Assembly: GCF_005239225.2 (NCBI RefSeq)
Contig: NC_133289.1
Span: 12,136,889-12,200,888, forward strand
Source: Populus alba
Lineage: Eukaryota > Streptophyta > Magnoliopsida > Malpighiales > Salicaceae
Direction: 5' to 3'
DNA length: 64,000 bases
The position numbers and the translations under genes are program-made. The notes beneath the pieces were generated by a model. It worked only from the letters and a program-made list of their open reading frames with translations, was not told the origin of the DNA and made no database searches. The number at the start of each line of letters is the position of its first letter. Within the stretch, counting starts at the first letter, position 1. This document shows, piece after piece, positions 1-11,100 of the stretch.

Positions 1-619
1 TTGTCAAAGGTTACAGTTAGTTTATCATAGGTCTAAGAAAATTGAATAGTTGTTAAAATTTGGGAAATGTACTGGCAAACAAAGAAAAGTACTAGTTCAT
101 CCTGGTCTTAGAACATTGAATTGATGTTAAATTTAGTAAAAGATGCTGGCAAACAAGAAAAGTACTAGTGTAGAGAACTAGGGACAAGCTTGAGTTGAAT
201 TTCATTATGTGAAGTTCTTTCGAGTAAAAAAGATGCAACAATTCCAATTGCTTCAAAGAAGGGTAGAAGAGGAAATGTGAATTAAGAATTCAACTAATCA
301 TTTTATGGTTGTAGTTTTAAACCTACAAATGAAGTACACATATGGGCTGCAGGAACACTCCTTGCAATCCAGTCTGCTGCAAATATTTGTTTGTCACTTA
401 ATTTGCCTTCTAGGTATGCTTGCTAGATCTTGCAGCTAATGGTCAGGTAGATATCTACCTGTTCCTATAGTATATTCACTAAATAGTGTACGGGGATTTC
501 TTTTTAAGTAAGGGAAAATTTATCGATCTCTGTGTTGATGATTTATTTTAACTTTGCTTCACACACAATTCTAAGGAAGCATTTTGCCCAAGGAACATAA
601 TTTTATGCTCATGTTGCAG
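1..619 (+). other. Intron of the proteasome alpha-6 gene (left edge of window)
   Basis: AT-rich sequence upstream of the exon at 620. I looked for the preceding alpha-6 exon in all frames and did not recognise it, so this stretch is most simply one long intron that continues past the left edge. It ends with a normal acceptor (TTGCAG at 614-619). Confidence 0.6.
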
Positions 620-1710
620 GCTACAAGTGCTGGATTGAAAGAACAAGAGGCTATCAATTTCCTGGAAAAGAAAATGAAAAATGACCCAGCTCTCTCATAT
701 GAGGAAACTGTGCAGGTACATGTGCCTATTCCTGCCAAGGACATGCTGAAGGACTCTTTTTTTTAAAAAAAAAAAAAAAAAAAAACCTTTTATTGGCTAT
801 CTACTATTATTTGCAGAAGAGAAATATGCTCTCTGCTTATCAACTATTTAAGTTCTCTTATTTTCCTGTTCTGGGTTGGGAGGTAGCTCAATCTGCATAG
901 AATTTTTGGGCCATATAATATGCAATAGCCAATACTTTTTATTTGTCCTCATGGTGTTAAAGAATTTCAAGGGCATGACTTTACAGGAGTTCAAATGATT
1001 TTTGTTTGGATTATTTGTTTTCCAGGGCTATGAGAGGATTCTGTCTATAGTAGTGGAAAATAACTCAAGAGGATAAATATTGTTGGTTTTTGTTGGATTA
1101 TTAGACAAATCTGTGTGAAGCTGTTTTAGATTATTTCTGTTTTATGTTTATTCCAAACATTCTACATTTGATTGTCCTAAAACAGCATCTTGCTTGTATT
1201 GTGCAGACTGCTATTTCTGCTCTTCAATCTGTTCTTCAAGAGGATTTTAAAGCTACTGAGATAGAGGTTTGATGACTCCCTTTATTACATTCAACAGTTG
1301 GTGATACTAGACTGGTAGTATTAAAATGACTGAAAACAAAAGGATAATATTAATATACTGTAAAGGCAGAGGTTCAAGAAAATAAGCTTTGGTGTAATTT
1401 GTCACCTCCGATATGACTTCTGTTAAGGTAGCCAATAGAATTCGGAATCTTGGTGCATGTTCTTTCCTTCTTTTTTTCACTTGCTTATGAGATGCCCCTT
1501 TATTTACTGTCTGCTAAATTTGCAGACCATTACAGTATGGACATGAAAGTGCTTTTTAATCGAATTTACTTCATACAACTAAAATGGTTTCTAACAGGTA
1601 GTGTTCAATTTTTGCAGGTGGGGGTTGTGAGAACAGACAATTGTGTTTTTAGAGTGCTGTCCACTGAGGAAATTGATGAACATTTAACTGCCATAAGTGA
1701 ACGTGACTGA
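620..1710 (+). CDS. PAA1: Proteasome subunit alpha type-6, 3' part (three terminal exons)
   Basis: C-terminal part of a 20S proteasome alpha-6 (PAA) subunit, one of the seven alpha-ring proteins of the core particle in cytosol and nucleus. Exons read 620-715, 1207-1266 and 1618-1710, all joined in phase 0 with AG acceptors and GT donors; the stop is TGA at 1708-1710. The translation carries the family blocks ATSAGLKEQEA, FLEKKMKNDP, TAISALQSVLQEDFKATEIE and the C-terminus EEIDEHLTAISERD, nearly invariant in plant alpha-6 as I recall them. About 82 residues are present; the N-terminal two thirds must lie upstream of base 1. The first intron contains a T8/A20 homopolymer junction near 760-782. 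No frame damage is visible, so the gene is probably functional. Identity is very secure; the choice between paralogues PAA1 and PAA2 is not possible. Confidence 0.95.
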
Positions 1711-2204
1711 TTTTGTGGGATAACCTGAGCCAGTTGGGGAAAGGATGTGCAATCATTTGAATTCATCAAAACTTGCTTGATTAATCATGTAGTTTGACAG
1801 GAGGAAAAAAAAAAGAAGCAAGATAATTTGTTTGGATTATATTCCCGGCCACCCCTAATACTTGTTAAACTGCCAAATCATGTTACAATTATTGCCTTTT
1901 CTGCAGTTATCTTTCTGTCTGTTGGTTTTCCAAGAAATGATGATGAGCTAGATGTCTTCATTAGGGTTTATTAGAAGTCTGGATTGCTCGGTGTACTGGA
2001 TGTTATCGGATGAATGAGAATTTTGCCAGCAGATGATAGGTGAACACCTATGCAGTTGATGTTTTCTTGTAGGAAGAATATCTCCATTAGTTATTCAAAG
2101 TAATCTGGGCTCTAGTCTAAACAGCAAAGTGTCATAACTCATCTCAGGAGCCTTTTTTTAATCCATGCTCCATACTTGTTCTTCCTCGTCTGATGGTCTG
2201 AAGT

Positions 2205-5200
2205 TCAAGAATTTGTGGGATTCAATTGCAGCTTTCCAATGAAGTTGGTATTCAGGCTTCCCAAGTAAAGGTGATCCTCGATCTCGAAAGCTGTTGTCAC
2301 AAAAGACATCACTTTGCCATCAGGATCGTCAAACTTCCTCTTAATCTTGCCGTCAGCAGCCACGTTTACCACCGTTGCTTTCCTTTTGACACCACTGGCT
2401 AGGTTAACTAGCTTTGGAAAGGATGCAACCAAGTGTTTGGATAGCTTTGATCTGTGCACAAACTCCAGCCCATTAGACGCCACCTGTGGTGGAAAATTTA
2501 TTTTTTTATCAAGTCTCTCATAGGGACATGTTAAACAGAGTAGCAGATGCTTGCAGTCTGCACATCAATTGCATGACGTTTGCTGAGTAGTTCATTATAG
2601 GCAATTCATATAGTGGATCCTTCTTCTCCTAAACAGAAAAGAAAATAAACCCATCAGAATTCCAAATCTTTTGAAGTACCTGTAGCAAAGCAATCCAGAA
2701 AGAGCCATCCGGAGCCAGATAGATGTTATCAGGACCACCAGGAAGGTTGTCGATAAAGATCTCTGTTTTCCCCTTTTCCGTTCCCTTCAGCCAATATTTC
2801 AGGCACCTGTATCTGAGCCCACAAAAAGATGCAGGTGGTTTACATGCTAAAAGCGCATATCTTTGATATCCAGAGCATTGCACAATTTAAACAAGCACAC
2901 AGGTTATGGTGCTCCACGAGTTTACTTACTTCCAAGTTTCGCAGAAGACCAGATAATCTTCCTCTCTTGAGAGAGCAACACCATTAGAGAAGCACAAACC
3001 ATCAAGCAAAATCGATGTCTCATTCAATGATGGATCATACTTGAGCAACTGCCCATGAGGTTTTGCCTCCAGAACGTCCAAGTACCAGTCGTGGAATCCA
3101 AATTTGGTGCTTGCAACAGTAAAATAAAGACTTCCATCCGATGATTCAATGACCTCGTCTGCAAACCTAATTGAATCATATAATCAATGTCATATTTTCT
3201 TGGAAAAAAATATAACAAGAATATTTCCCTCGACATTTTCTTTTCCAGATCCAAACCCAGCAAAATTTGTTTCTCTCTATGGCTATGGGCTAAGACTCCT
3301 CAAGTGCTGCAGGGATGGGCTATGCGTTATGTAAGGACGAATCACTCAAATCTTGTCGAAAACAAAGCAAACAAGATTAACTCGTATTGTCATCTCATAT
3401 AGTTTCCAAAACTCATGAATTAGATACGTAGTTGTCGGTTCCAAGAGATAAAACAATGACTCCTCTATACTATAAATATAATTGCTGAGGTTAAGAGTGC
3501 CTGTTTGGTTTGGAAGCTGCTGCAGGTCCAAGTCCCCATCTAAAGAAATAGCAATGCTTGCCCATGTTTTAATGTTTTAAGTGCTTATATGATCATCATA
3601 TTTTTGTTAATGCAGCAGTAAATGAGCAGGACAAATAGCAGCAAATCACATGACAATAATGTAGCTAATCCTACTAGTTCTTCATTCTACTTTATTGTAA
3701 TTATCTGTTTTCCTTTCTTGTATATTCAGTATTGATTGTGTAGATTCCTTTAGACATAGAGATTGTACAAAATAATCATTATATAAAAGGATTCTCTGCA
3801 GTGGTCTTGGTATCGAAATTAACCAGTCCTCCAAGAAAATGCCTTTTGCTCACGCTTGATCCTGTATCTAGCAAGATGGCATCCTTCAGTTCTTCCACCT
3901 CCAATTGTTTTCAATGCATCGACCTATCTGGGTGAAAATGGATGGTGAGAATTATTTGAATTGGATTTCTCAGTGTCTACCTGCACTAAGAAATCATGTT
4001 CTCGTGGCTTTCGTGGATGGTTTTGAACCGTGCCTAGAGAAGCTCCTGCCCGACGCTCAGGGCGAGTCTTCAATTGAAATTAACCTTGCCTTCTTGCTCT
4101 GGAACAAGAAGGATCAATTTGTTCTTCGGTTACTCAATTCTACACTTGCTAACCATGTTTTACCATCTCTGTATGGCTCAAACTCGGCAAGGCAAGTACG
4201 GACAACTTTGGCTAATAAATACACATCTCATGCGCGTTCTCGGGTTAGCACTCTCAGACAAAAACTGCAGAGTTTGCGCCAAAGAGGAACGAGTTGTACT
4301 GAGTTTCTAAACACCTCCAAGATATGTGCTGACAATCCGACAGCCAGTGGGAAGCCTGGAGAAGAGGAGGATCTAATCTCCTATATTGTAAAAGGTCTCT
4401 ACCCTTCTTTTAATCCCTTAATTGTCTCATGTTCCTTTGACTTGTAGAACACATGATGAGCTTCGATGAATTTTCAATCAAAACTCCTGTCTTCTGAGAT
4501 TCTTATTGAAAATCAAAACCATGGAACAACAGAATTTTGCTATGATGGCACCTACAAGAGGCCACTTTAAAAATGGTCCAAAGAAGCCTCGTAATAACCA
4601 CCTTCCACCTAATCAAAACTATTTTCCCAAAAGGAACTCGCATCCAAAATCGAAGAACCTTGTACGACAACAAAATATATGCAGTAGATCTTCTCATCAA
4701 AGTTCTTTCCAACAAAATCCCACACAGCAAAGTTTTTCCTCTTCTATGCAAGCACCATGCCATATTTGTGGTAAGACTAATCACAATGCTTTGGACTGTT
4801 TTCATAGAATAGATTATAGTTATCATGGAAGGTACCCACCTTCCCAGCTTGCTGAAATGGTGGCCCACAACAATACTCTTAATGAAGATGGCGCTTAGTA
4901 TGCTGATAGTGGAGCCAACCAGCATAGTACTAATGATTTGGCTAATCTGACTCTTCAGGAGACTTATGGTGGCATTGAAACAATAGTAGAACACAAGTTC
5001 CTTTTCTCTAAACACTCCAGAAACAAATTTAAACTTCAACCGTGTTTTACATTGCCCTAATGCCTCGACAAATCCCCTTTCTATAAATCAATTTTGCATT
5101 GAAAATGATTGTTTCTTTTTGTCCTGATGAAAGTCTCTTTATTTTGTCAATGACAACAAAACAGGAACCATTATTCTAGAGGATCCGAGTGAAGGTGGTC

Positions 5201-8189
5201 TCTATACTGTGCATCTAAACAAAAATAACCTAAATAAGTGTAGAGTGTAATTCTGAGTTATTTCTTTCTCTATGGACATTCCATCTGAGTGTAATTTCGA
5301 AAATTCAACCTACATTAATTCCTAACCATGTTATTCCCATAATTCCTATCATACTATCCCTGACACACAAAATACCCTTCTTGAGGTTTCCTTACCCAAC
5401 AAAAATTCATCCATTCCTCCTACAAATTCTACACACATAATCACCCGTTCTCAAACTGGTTCTCTACGTCCAAAATCCTTTCCCAACTACACCTCTTGCC
5501 TTTACCACCACTATCTCTTTATATGAACCAAAAACCTTTTCTCAAGCCATAATTTCTGAAGAATGGAGAGCTATCATGGATCAGGAATATGCTGCGTTGC
5601 TTCAAAACAATACCTGGGATCTTTGTCCTTGTCCTCTTGACGAACATATAATTGATACTAAGTGGGTATACAAAATGAAACAAAAAGAGGATGGGAGCTT
5701 TAATCGTTGTAAGGCTAAGTTGGTTGCCAAAGGCTTTGAACAAGTCCACGATATTGATTATTCAGAGACAATATTCATCCCTGTCATCAAACCTGCCATG
5801 GTTTGCCTTGTCTTAGCCATTGTCGTTCACTTTAGTTGGCCTATACGCCAATTGGATATTTCTAATACCCTTCTTCATGGCACCATTGATGAAGAAGTCC
5901 TTATTGAACAACCTTGTGGCTATGTTGATCCTAATTTTCCTGATTATGTGTGTAAACTCAACAAGGCTCTTTATGTACTCAAACAAGCTCCTCGAGCTTG
6001 GTTCAAACGCTTATCTCAATCTCTTATGGAGCTTGACTTTATAGGGTCTCGCTCTCAGGTGGACCACTCACTTTTTGCTTATTAACATGGTGGTGCTCTC
6101 ATTTATATCTTAATTTATGTTGATGACATATTAATCACGAGCTCTAGTGATTCTTTTATTTCCTCAATTAATGAACCTCACACAGAGTTTGCATTGAAGG
6201 ATTTGGGTCTTCTAGTTTTTTTTTTCTCGACATCCAACTGTTTTGGGATTCATACGGTCTCCATCTTCGGCAAAGTAAGTACATCCTTGATGTACTACAT
6301 CATGCTAAAATGTTTGGAGCCAAGCCCTGAACTGTTCTATGTGTTGCACGTGAGAAAATTTCTTCCACCTCAGGGGATCCTCTTGAAAACATAACTGAGT
6401 ATCGCCAAATTATAGGGGCTCTCCAATATTGCTCCCTTACTCATCCAAAAATTGCCTACCTTGTGAATCAGTTATGCCAACATCTTCATTCTCCCACCGC
6501 TGAACATTTTCTACACTACTTGAAGGGCACTATAGATCATGGGATGTACTTACTATACACATGTTTCTCTTTGTCATACAAACTCTGTTTGGGCAGGCGA
6601 CCTGATGATCACAGATATACTACCGACTATGGAGTCTTTCTTAGAAATTGTTTGGTCTCGTGGTGTGCCAAGACGCAATCTGTTGTTTCCAGATCAAGTA
6701 CAAAGGCTGAATATCGCGCTCCTGCAATGACCATCGCTGAAGTTTACTAGATTCGAATGGTTATAAAAGATCTACGTATCTCATTATCTTTTCCTCCTAT
6801 TATACATTGCGATAATCTGGGGCTACCTCTCTTGCTTCAAATCTAGTGTTTCATGCTCGCACCAAAATGTTGAAGTGGATGTTCATTTTATACGTGAGAA
6901 GGTTCAAAACCGAGATATTTCCATTTGTTTCATTCCCATCATTGATCAGTTAGCTGACCTCTTCGCCAAAGGTCTTTCCTCCTCTCGGTTTTGCTCTCTA
7001 TGCGACAAGCTCATGGTAACTGAACCACCCATTCGCTTGCGGGGGGATGTTAATGTAGCTGTAAATCAGCATGACAAGTAGCAGCAAATCCCACCATTTC
7101 TTCATTCTACTTTATTGTAATTATCTGCTTTCCTTGTATATTCGGTACTGATTGTGTAGATTACTTTAGACACAGAGGTTGTACAAAATAATCATTATAT
7201 AAAAGGATTCTCCGCAGTGATCGTGGTATCGAAACTAACCAAGTCCTTCAAGAAAATTTTCTATTTTTTGATGTTTAATTGAAGGCCTGCCAGTCACCTT
7301 GTCTTTCTATGGCCTACAAAATGGTCAAGGAGTGCAGGGTTTCCCCCCACAAACTCACTGGCAGAACTGGTAAATGTGTTTCTTAAGGGGGGGGAAGAAG
7401 GGGTACTGCAGCATGGAATTGAATTCTATAAATATTACCTTATTTTGGATCCATCATTAATATGTGTTGCAAGAACCACCACTCCATCATCACTAACCTT
7501 AAGCAAACCCTGAAATCATATCAATTCCTTAATTAGTGCGACTAACTAGCTGATGTTGCTGTCCCTACTTTTCTAACTAGTAACCTAAAGTTGCTTTGTT
7601 AGCCAACCATAATTTATTTTCATATTCTGGTTTCTGGGGTTCTTTTGTTTTGTTTTTGCTCATCTTCCTTACTATCACCAAGTTTCAACTAAAAGTGCTT
7701 GTTTCGGAATTATCTTACCTTTTCAGCATCACAAACAATAAGACCACCTTCCTTCGAAGTTGCAATCCCAAGTAAACCATCACTGTCTATCTTCTTCCAA
7801 TTCTCCCAGGATCCGTTCTTATGCATTCTTTTGATCCACCCATCTCTAACAGCTGTGTAGAGGATACCATCTGTATCCACGACAACATCCTCTGGGCCAT
7901 CCAGAAATCCTTCTCCAAGTTTAGTCACTTCCTACAGGGAAAATAAAAAAAAAAAAAAAAAAAGAAGAAATCGGTGTGTGCGCTACTAGTAGAATGCTTG
8001 AAATTATCGCAAGTTAAGAAAGAATCATGTTCAACTGCTTGCCTGTAAGTGCTTGTTTGTGGGAAGAGCTGAAGCTGGAGGCAGTTCAAGCAGGTCCGGA
8101 GATAAAGGTGAGAAGTAGAAGATTTGAAGTGTAAAGGCAAGCAAACAAGCTAGCAGAAAGCCTGAGCATGCTGAAACACAAGATATCAT
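2205..8189 (-). CDS. Strictosidine synthase-like protein (six-bladed propeller family)
   Basis: Six exons on the minus strand: 8189-8043, 7931-7719, 7509-7439, 3166-2930, 2812-2680 and 2483-2205 (TGA). They sum to 1080 nt (359 aa), the usual length of plant strictosidine synthase-like (SSL) proteins, and every junction keeps frame. Residues about 10-28 form a hydrophobic N-terminal signal or anchor, so the product is likely secretory or vacuolar. Family blocks include LGEGFLDGPEDVVVD, RFADEVIESSDGSLYF, FSNGVALSREEDYLVFCET, LKYWLKG and NLPGGPDNIYLAPDGSFWIAL (Str_synth/SGL-like propeller). Most plant SSLs do not make strictosidine, and the substrate is unknown. Two oddities: intron 1 begins with GC rather than GT, and intron 3 (4272 bp) contains an antisense Copia element. 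The coding exons show no stop or frameshift. Confidence 0.9.
3605..3840 (+). repeat. 5' LTR-like repeat of the Copia element
   Basis: Begins TGTTAATGCAGC and matches the copy at 7048-7255 along its length, with a roughly 26-bp insertion here relative to the 3' copy. It contains TTATATAAAAGG at about 3779-3790 as a likely retroviral-type TATA box. The homology runs past the expected CA end and through a TGGTATCGAAA stretch resembling a decayed initiator-Met tRNA primer site, so the true right end is uncertain (about 3799 or about 3838). Confidence 0.75.
3876..4894 (+). pseudogene. Copia gag remnant with zinc knuckle
   Basis: An ATG at 3876 opens a serine-rich start (MASFSSST) that goes out of frame near 3900 with the main gag frame. 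That frame then reads a UBN2/gag-like region containing HRPIWVKMDGENYLNWIS and ends at a stop at 4445. A second frame from about 4506 carries an Asn/Gln-rich stretch and a CCHC zinc knuckle (C-X2-C-X4-H-X4-C, CHICGKTNHNALDC) at about 4759-4800. The ORF ends at TAG 4896, directly before ADSGANQH, the Copia protease active-site motif. At least two frameshifts are needed to join the parts, so it is dead. Confidence 0.85.
5540..7040 (+). pseudogene. Copia reverse transcriptase / RNase H remnant
   Basis: From about 5540 the frame gives the start of a Copia RVT_2 domain (EEWRAIMDQEYAALLQNNTW, then DTKWVYKMKQKEDGS and KAKLVAKGFEQVHDIDYSET) up to a TAA at 6083-6085. The catalytic YVDD lies just beyond that stop, at 6116-6127. 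RNase H motifs follow: WCAKTQSVVSRSSTKAEYRA near 6660-6720 and HFIREKVQNRDISICFIP and QLADLFAKGL near 6880-6975. Several stops and frame changes separate these blocks. The order matches Copia; integrase is not visible upstream. Confidence 0.88.
7048..7255 (+). repeat. 3' LTR-like repeat of the Copia element
   Basis: Starts TGTTAATGTAGC directly after a purine tract (GCGGGGGGA, 7039-7047) that fits the plus-strand primer site. It aligns with 3605-3838, lacks about 26 bp near its beginning, and carries the TTATATAAAAGG block near 7196. Like the 5' copy, the similarity continues through a primer-site-like stretch to AAGAAAA. Confidence 0.78.
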
Positions 8190-8307
8190 TGCCCTATCTA
8201 TCCAAGACCAGTCTGGAAGGGCTGTTTCAGTGAGGTATGTGGTACTGGGGAGGAAAATCTTGATATAGATAAGATAATGTTATGTAATATAAAACTCTCA
8301 GGCTCCT

Positions 8308-8317
8308 GTATATATTA
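8308..8317 (-). promoter_or_regulatory. Candidate TATA box of the strictosidine synthase-like gene
   Basis: The minus strand reads TAATATATAC about 120 bases upstream of the ATG at 8189, followed by sequence with no other in-frame coding signal. Position and composition fit a plant TATA element, but the region is AT-rich, so this is only a candidate. Confidence 0.35.
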
Positions 8318-8329
8318 GGGTAAATTATG

Positions 8330-10415
8330 AGTAAATGTAATACTTGGTCATTACAGGAAGCAACTCTGATATATATTTGATTTATTTCTACTCAAACTGA
8401 AATGCTGGCCTGGCCTGTGTTGCTTCAGGGATGCGTATGAAGGTGTAGCAAATTCAGTATTTTCATCGATTTCTTTCGTTCAAATACTAATCAGTAGACT
8501 CAAACACCAAATTATACTTGTTCTTCAAATCAAATATTAGGTTCTAAAGCAATATCAAGAAATTGAAAACCATCTTATCTTTTTATTATTTCTTTTCTAC
8601 TGGTGGGAACTAGAAATTCTTTCTTTTTTTCAGTTTAGTCAATTACTGGCCGCCACCTGCTGCAGAAATTGTATTTTGAACTATTTTCAAATGAATCTGT
8701 ACATAAAAATATTTCGAATAAAATAAAAATTAAACTTTTGCTTACATATTTCATCAATTAGAAACAAACACAGTAAATTGGTGAATTATATTTTTTCTAA
8801 TTGTCCACAATAATTTTTCATATTTTGAAAAAGTTGTATGATAACCTTGTTATCATTGTAATATATTATATTGCTAATATTTAGAATTAAATTACCAAAT
8901 TTGTAACCAAAATATATTATTTGCTGTTAGCGACCTTATACATGTCAAGAGAGGATGGTCATTGTCTAGGCCGTGCCAATAAAAGTTAGGATTGTGCCAA
9001 AATAGGGCCTCTTTCGTAGTCTAATACCAAATCCCAGGGCCAAAGTAGAATTATAGAGAAAAGACAAAATAAGCTAAATGACGAAAATAAGATAAGAAAC
9101 CAATGGTTATGATTATAGTGTTCTGACGAAAATAAGTTTGTGCTTACAGAAAATATTAGAAGCTGGGGTGCTTAAATTTTATAACCAAGAAGATTTGCAT
9201 CCATGTCTCTCCAACTCAGACATCCATAGCTAGCGCATGAAGGTGTGTGTCAAGCAGGCATACTGATGTCGGACTCTGCAACGTTTTTTGAATTATCTTT
9301 CATATTTTCATGTATTTATTTGGATTTTTGGAGTGAAGGGTCTGCAGCTACAATATTATGTAAAGGCTACGTTTAATTTTGTCCCAGATGAGGAAGATGA
9401 GATTGTATAATGTGCTTGCATGTTAATGCACTTGCTTTCTTCACTCTTTCCCAGCCTACATGAAATCACATTCTAGCAAGATCATGTGACCACCAAACAA
9501 ATCTTACAATATTTCCTGTAGTAAACTGAGCTACATATCTTTGTTCTCCCCTGCTGCTGTTCATCTGTGGTCCAGGTTATTGGTTCCTTGGAAATTGTTG
9601 GGGCAGCACAGAGGGCCACAGGCTGGTGGCGTTTCCTCTCTAATCATGACAAGAAACAAGTTTTGCACTTTGGATAATACCATGTTGAAGGGGACTGCGA
9701 TGCAGGGTGCTTTTGAGAGAGACATGCACGTACAAGAGAAATCATGGGATCAATTCTCCTAATTAATCAGTGCTTGATTGATCATCACAAGAGCCATACG
9801 CATTCATCTCACATAGGACCAAACACTGATGCATCACTTGTAGTTGTCGGTCCCAAATGAAAAGATTCCTCTAGCAAGCTATAAACATGCTAGCTAAATC
9901 CTCGAGGTAAGATAACTCATTTGACATGGAAGCTGCCACTCCTCCACCATTTAACATGGTATGCTTTCTGCGTCTCATCCGAAGATACATCGCTCAGCTT
10001 GCACATGGCTCATGTATACAAGTGATTATGCATCGGTTCGCATGTCATTTTCTGATGTTGAATGCGAAATCATTGGCTAGAATATAGCACGAAGAAGTGC
10101 ACTCACAACCTACTTCACTTGTTCAGAAACAAAGAAAGAAACTAAACCTTTTCTATGCCTTCCTTTTCTTTCCTCCGCTGCTGGAACTCAGAGCATTGAA
10201 AAACTAGTTTCCATAGTCCTCTTCAAAAATAGCTGCATTTTTTGGGGGGGGGGGGGGATCAACAAACCATGGCAATAATGGGATGTTTTACTCTTTAGTT
10301 AGATGACAACTGGCAGAGACTGTTCCCGTAACCCATGCATCTTCACTAATCTTAGAAATTCTGTGCATCAAAATAATTCTTCAATTATTAACTAAGGATG
10401 TGGTTTGAACTTCCT
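8330..10415. other. Intergenic DNA, no gene recognised
   Basis: AT-rich sequence upstream of the strictosidine synthase-like gene. A mixed-composition stretch at 9540-9760 has an open frame without recognisable family motifs. A poly-G run lies at 10243-10257. Bases 9838-9945 resemble bases 3427-3530 in the neighbouring gene's intron (shared GTAGTTGTCGGT start). I see no coding region. Confidence 0.5.
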
Positions 10416-10416
10416 G

Positions 10417-11100
10417 AATTGTACTCTACTCACCTTTCTATATGGAAATAAAAGGTATACTATTTTATTTATAAAAAAAATCTAAAAATTATATAAATGG
10501 TAAAATATCAATTTTTCTTTTAAATAATAACATATATATTATTTTAGGATAATTTTAGAAATTTATTCAATCAAGTCCCTACTTGATTTTTCTAGGTCTA
10601 AAATTATAATTCTCTATATTAATTACATTACAATCAAGTAACACTTAATTAATCATATCATTTTAATTACTAACTAGTGATTTTTATATGTGTGACTCAT
10701 TAGGTTACCTAATAAGCTGGTCTAAATACAAATCATAATTATAAATAAAATAAGATTAAATAATTTAATTTATTATTAATTTAACAATTGATTGATTTAT
10801 ATTTGAAGATTAAGTACAATGTCTAGCAACATGTCATGATCTTTAAAATATTAAGAAAATCATAAGTGGTTTGACTTAACCTTTCAATAATTAGTTTCTC
10901 ACTGTAATTATTATCTTTTAATCATGAATATTTTGATTTAGATATTATAGCATAAAGTATACGTACTTTGTTAAATCATATTCGTTCTCAACACTATAGT
11001 CATTGATTATTTGAATAAGATTTTATAATTATTTTCAAACCTTATTCTATCTTGGCCAAGAATTTCACAATCAATATTATTCGAGAACAAATAATACATT
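10417..11100. repeat. Direct repeat, copy 1 (AT-rich, 0.7 kb)
   Basis: Matches 12436-13130 in the same orientation over almost its full length, for example ATTGTACTCTACTC at the start, TTTTTCTAGGTCTA, CATAAGTGGTTTGACTTAACC and TAGTCATTGATTATTTGAATAAG near the end. The copies differ by many substitutions and small indels. They could be the LTRs of a coding-free element or an old segmental duplication; the 1.3 kb between them holds no recognisable coding sequence. Confidence 0.75.

Larger units (their letters stand above)
3605..7255 (+). mobile_element. Decayed Ty1/Copia LTR retrotransposon inside an intron
   Basis: A 3.65-kb Copia element lies in intron 3 of the strictosidine synthase-like gene, antisense to it. 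Order: 5' LTR, gag, zinc knuckle, protease DSGA motif, truncated linker, reverse transcriptase, RNase H, polypurine tract GCGGGGGGA and 3' LTR. This is the Copia order, but the integrase domain expected between protease and reverse transcriptase is missing: only about 0.5 kb separates them, so an internal deletion near 5200-5300 is inferred. Frames break near 3900 (gag start), near 4440-4510, at 4895 (stop before DSGA) and at 6083 (stop before YVDD). ATTTT occurs on both sides (3600-3604, 7256-7260) as a possible 5-bp target duplication. The element cannot move on its own. Confidence 0.9.

Noticed and set aside
9541..9762. 73-codon open frame
   Set aside because: Starts at TTG, lacks family motifs and splice context, and lies in repeat-bearing intergenic DNA.
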